Of a DNA stretch of 64,000 nt, positions 60,630-64,000 are shown in pieces. The stretch spans positions 20,657,054-20,721,053 of the forward strand of contig NC_092562.1 of NCBI RefSeq assembly GCF_037975245.1. The letters run 5' to 3'. The notes below the pieces were generated by a model. That model saw only the letters and a list, made by a program, of their open reading frames with translations. It searched no databases and was not told the origin of the DNA. How positions within the stretch are numbered: position 1 is the stretch's first letter; each line of letters opens with the position of its first letter. The position numbers and the translations under genes were made by a program. This DNA comes from Apostichopus japonicus. Taxonomy: Eukaryota > Echinodermata > Holothuroidea > Aspidochirotida > Stichopodidae.

Positions 60630-60797
60630 TCAGCTAAGTTCAAACCCAGCTGCAGACTCTATAGCGTATAGGAGTCTCGTCTTCAGTGTGTCTTTGTCCT
60701 TAAAGTGAGGCAGCTTAAGTAGGTTCATACAGGTACTCGCTGTAGGCAGTCTGTCTGCTTTGCCTGCACTGTGTATGCATAATGCTGGGTGGAGTTC
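60630..60797 (-). CDS. UBE3C: UBE3C-like terminal coding exon with catalytic Cys
   Basis: Acceptor CCATAG. Encodes [19 protein letters not shown], then [12 protein letters not shown] with the active-site Cys, then [15 protein letters not shown] and TGA. Confidence 0.95.
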   Translation of the reverse strand, partial: ELHPALCIHSAGKADRLPTASTCMNLLKLPHFKDKDTLKTRLLYAIESAAGFELS

Positions 60798-61171
60798 CTA
60801 TGGATTAGAGAATGCCAAAATAATTATATATATATAAATGTATTTTTGGGGGCTAAAGTCTGTTTCTGTTAATGGAATTAAAGCACAACAACAATATTCT
60901 ATACAGGAGGATGATGGGGAAAAATGGTTAGGTGCTCTGACAGGTACAGAATACAAGAAGTAATAAGGACAATGAAAAGAACAAAAGAAGCAACACAAGT
61001 AAATGAGTTCTGTGTTATATATGTGTGTTTTATGTGTCATAAAGGGACAACAATATTTGATACAGATGATAGAACCTTTGACAATCTCTCATACTCAATA
61101 CTGCAAATATTATGTGTTACACATAACGCTCACTTTAATATATGTTTGTTCACATGTAAATGAGTTTTGTG

Positions 61172-61218
<47 letters not shown>

Positions 61219-63578
61219 CACAATTTGTACCAAAAATTTAATTATTCTGTTAGTCTATCATAAGCTTGCACGGTTTCGTGAAAACTTACAACCGGTTTTT
61301 CTCTAGCAAAAAACCGAATCTGGCTCAAAAACCGGTTTTTTCCCCCTCCTGAATTGCATTGAAAACATCCAAATCTCGATCGCTAAGATGCGTATTTTTG
61401 AAGCTTTATCAACAGTGGGTTCAAGTCTGTTCGTTCGCAGTAAATTGTTAAAAATAAGAAGAATAAATTCAAGAAATGTTACTGCCTTCATGACTCTCAT
61501 TTTATAACCCACGTTGACTAAACTGAAGTAAATATGTCGAAAAGAAATGTGTTAGTGAATTTTTTTCTTAAAGTTAAAACATCACGTACACGTATCGTTT
61601 TTCTTGTGTTTACTGTACTTCACAAAGTTCAATTTGTGTTCAGAAAAAAATATCTTGGTAATGTTATATTATAAGTTATATTTTCGGAGATGAGGGCCTA
61701 GCATAAACCCATTATGACCAATTGGAGATCTTAAAAAAAAATGCTTTACAATATGATTGGTCCAATGAAGGTACCCAATTGCACGAGGCTCTAGCCATGT
61801 TCGCGGGTGGTATCTTGGCGGTAAAATAAATTTCTCTTCAAGGAGTGAAGAGAATTTACCGTCTACCTTTTCAAGTACAAGTTGAAAAATATCGCTGGCA
61901 AAAGCGGGATTAGGTCGGCAAAGAATGTAAATTGTTAACGTTTAAGTTGGAAACATGTGTTCATCAACGTAAACGAAAAACCAACTGAGAGACGCCTTGT
62001 CTGATAACTGATAAGAAGAAATGTTTAAAGGAAACTTACAAAGAAAATAAAATCCATTAGCGTACAAAGGAGAATTGTCCCAACAGCAACATCTGTAATT
62101 TCCAGCCATGTATACAACATTTTTACTCCTTTAATATTCCTTGACTCAAGCCTGACGCCAGGTGTCTCTTGTGAATAATGGACTGTGATTGTTCTGTTAC
62201 TTGTTGTATCTTAGTTGTTAAACTCAACCCCTCCCCCGTGATTGTTCTAAAGTTACTTGTTGCATCTTAGTTGTTAAACTCAGAGCCCCCCCCGTGATTG
62301 TTCTAATGTTACTTGTTACATCTTAGTTGTTAAACTCACAGAGCCCCCCCCCCCCCTGCGACTGTACATGTCGTATTGTATTGTGGATTGCGCAATGTAC
62401 CTTTCAAGTTTTAACGTTCATTTTTTGAACACGAACTGTGATCAATGTGTTTGAAAAGATTTTCTCCATATCCTCTACTATTAAATTGAAGTTAAATAAT
62501 AAGAACAACACAAAGAGGACAAACCCTTTGAATGTAACAATTTATTTGGAACTGCATCTCGTCATTTGAGTGTGTACTTCTCACGACTACTAACGTTGGT
62601 GACCAAGGTCAGTTCAATACTACAAGGTTACCTAACTGATGCACGCATATATGGGCTGCATAGCCTAATGTTAGGCCTAGCTATCCACCCTCAAGCACTG
62701 GTTATGGCGTGTGCAGATCGTAGCTGACAATGTCGTCTATCAGAAAAGCTTTCTCTTGTTGCAATTTACTTTCATATTGCAAAAAGAACAGTAAAAAGGA
62801 GAAACCAAAGTCAACAAACTTCTTTTTTTTTCCAGTATTTGCAATTCACATTTCGGTTTTTTCGGTTTTTCGGTTTTCTTAAAATAAAAAATAGTACCGA
62901 AATTGGGTCGGAAAAAACCGGTTTCGGTACTAAAACCGGTTTACCGTGCAAGCCTAGTCTATCAGTGCTAATCAAATCCTTCCAAAGGCACCGCTGGGGC
63001 TCTTTAAAGTTTCAATCCAGCGCACTGTGAAATAGGTTCTCATGTGAGTGATCAATGGTTTTCACAGAGCTCTGTAACATTATCGCTTGACAGCGCTCAC
63101 AAGCATGCGATCCCATACAGACATGCTTGGTGATTGGCTCGTTTCAGGTTCTACTTGTGCAGTTTCACCGAAACGACAAAATGCAAGTTAACGTGAAATT
63201 AAATTCTTAGGTTTGACTTGAACTTCACACGTCTTTCAAAAGATCTCTTATTCATGGTACCACCATGCCACTGCTGCTGATTCCGATACAAATACTCGAA
63301 GCAACAGCTTGTCAATTTTTCCTGACACCTAGATAGGACCGGGACCTAGGATGTGAGAGCGCCCTCTGTCGAATTGTTTGCGGTTGGCAATCCCCGGTAA
63401 TGCCCCAATGATATCAGACCGTCTTTACACGATCATATCAAACTAACCTTGAAACCTAAAAGAGGTGGCCGGGAACACGAGGTGATGAATTTCAACAGAC
63501 TCCGTCTTTGTGAGTCGGGGAGGTTCTTCACAATTTCCCAGAAGTTCTGTATCACTGGATGGGTGTCACTGAATTCAC
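60630..63578 (-). CDS. UBE3C: HECT E3 ubiquitin ligase, UBE3C type, last two coding exons (partial)
   Basis: Exons 63448-63578 and 60630-60797 join in phase 0 and give the last ~99 residues of a HECT domain. This is the C-lobe, which accepts ubiquitin from an E2 as a thioester and passes it to substrate. [17 protein letters not shown] and [16 protein letters not shown] contain the signature and the catalytic Cys (in STCMNLL). The protein ends [11 protein letters not shown], as in UBE3C. UBE3B has the same [10 protein letters not shown] block but, as I recall it, a different continuation, so UBE3C fits better. Upstream exons lie beyond position 64000. The single intron here contains a 1.7-kb inserted element. 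No defect is visible. Confidence 0.92.
61176..61216. repeat. (TA)n microsatellite in the last UBE3C intron
   Basis: About 40 bp of alternating TA, 45 nt left of the inserted element at 61261. Confidence 0.95.
61261..62954. mobile_element. 1.7-kb non-autonomous DNA transposon with 8-10-bp target duplication
   Basis: 1,694 bp flanked by TAGTCTATCA at 61251-61260 and 62955-62964. The ends share GCTTGCACGGT as inverted repeat, and several AACCGGTTTT-type palindromes lie just inside each end. An 8-bp duplication would indicate hAT, but the exact match extends to 10 bp. No transposase frame was found. Inside, a ~60-bp unit (TTACTTGTTGCATCTTAGTT) is repeated three times at 62200-62345. Confidence 0.8.
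62200..62345 (+). repeat. ~60-bp tandem repeat, three units
   Basis: CTTAGTTGTTAAACTCA followed by a C-rich tract and GTGATTGTTCTAA, three times, within the 1.7-kb element. Confidence 0.85.
63448..63578 (-). CDS. UBE3C: UBE3C-like penultimate coding exon
   Basis: Acceptor TTTGGTAG, donor AAG|GTTAGT. Encodes [20 protein letters not shown] and [17 protein letters not shown]. The first two bases complete a codon from an exon outside the window. Confidence 0.93.
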
Positions 63579-64000
63579 CTACCAAAGGAAAAAGGTCCAA
63601 TCACAAAAAAAAACTTTGTAAGAAAAACATGATTGCACTTTGAACCTGCAAATCACTCCCCCTGCAGTTAACTTGGCAAGATGTACAAAAGCTCATGTCC
63701 AGAACGGATCTAAGAATCACATTTACGAAACACATTCTTGCCCTTTCTGACAACGTTGGAAAGATAGCCGCAGTTTAATTGTAAAATGATGAGAGTCTAC
63801 TGGAAATTTCTCTCTACTTCCAGATCAATTGAGGACCATGATGGGTACAGCGTAAAAGAACACTATAACATGCGATGAAAACACAGGATTAATCTACTGG
63901 ATATAGGCCACAGAAAAAAGAAAATTACGATCACAACATAACCAACAATTTGATTTCCCCTTCCAATGAATAATTAAGACATGCCAGAGTACATTTGGTT
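63579..64000. other. UBE3C intron sequence at window edge
   Basis: No further HECT exon recognisable up to the end of the window. Confidence 0.5.

Overview
This is an intron-rich, AT-rich eukaryotic nuclear window with no bacterial features. The protein families, the many short DNA-transposon copies and the recurring AGGCCTA/CTAGGCC-like words fit an invertebrate deuterostome. An echinoderm such as a sea cucumber is my guess, but nothing in the window proves the species.

Layout. 1-11.6 kb holds no gene I can support. It is mobile-element territory: two copies of a ~365-bp hAT-type MITE, a tRNA-derived SINE, and a 4.84-kb TA-flanked element (6087-10925) whose ends carry clusters of AGACTGAA/TTCAGTCT. 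11.65-12.82 kb is one coding exon for a rhodopsin-class GPCR on the plus strand. 12.9-16.6 kb is intergenic, with a (TA)n tract and a third hAT MITE. 16.67-22.91 kb is an eight-exon plus-strand gene for a 261-residue coiled-coil protein that I identify as CCDC152. 24.73-54.19 kb is a complete 27-exon minus-strand nardilysin gene (M16 metalloprotease, 1,062 residues). All exons join in one frame, with the HFLEH zinc motif and the acidic insert that distinguishes nardilysin from insulysin. CCDC152 and nardilysin are tail to tail, 1.8 kb apart. 60.63-63.58 kb holds the last two coding exons of a minus-strand HECT ubiquitin ligase of the UBE3C type; the rest of that gene lies beyond the right edge. 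Between nardilysin and UBE3C are a U2-snRNA-like sequence and a 1.2-kb satellite of 66-bp units.

The three identified genes are ordinary conserved housekeeping-type genes, and I see no operon-like or pathway link between them. The unusual content is structural: two probable GC-AG introns, a duplicated scrap of the nardilysin catalytic exon with its splice donor, minisatellites next to splice sites, several non-autonomous transposon families whose target-site duplications can be read directly, a U2-headed sequence, a perfect 30-bp palindrome, and a satellite with a four-unit higher-order period. I found no clearly new multi-gene system. The best candidates for something undescribed are the 4.84-kb TA-flanked element and the 1.7-kb element in the last UBE3C intron.
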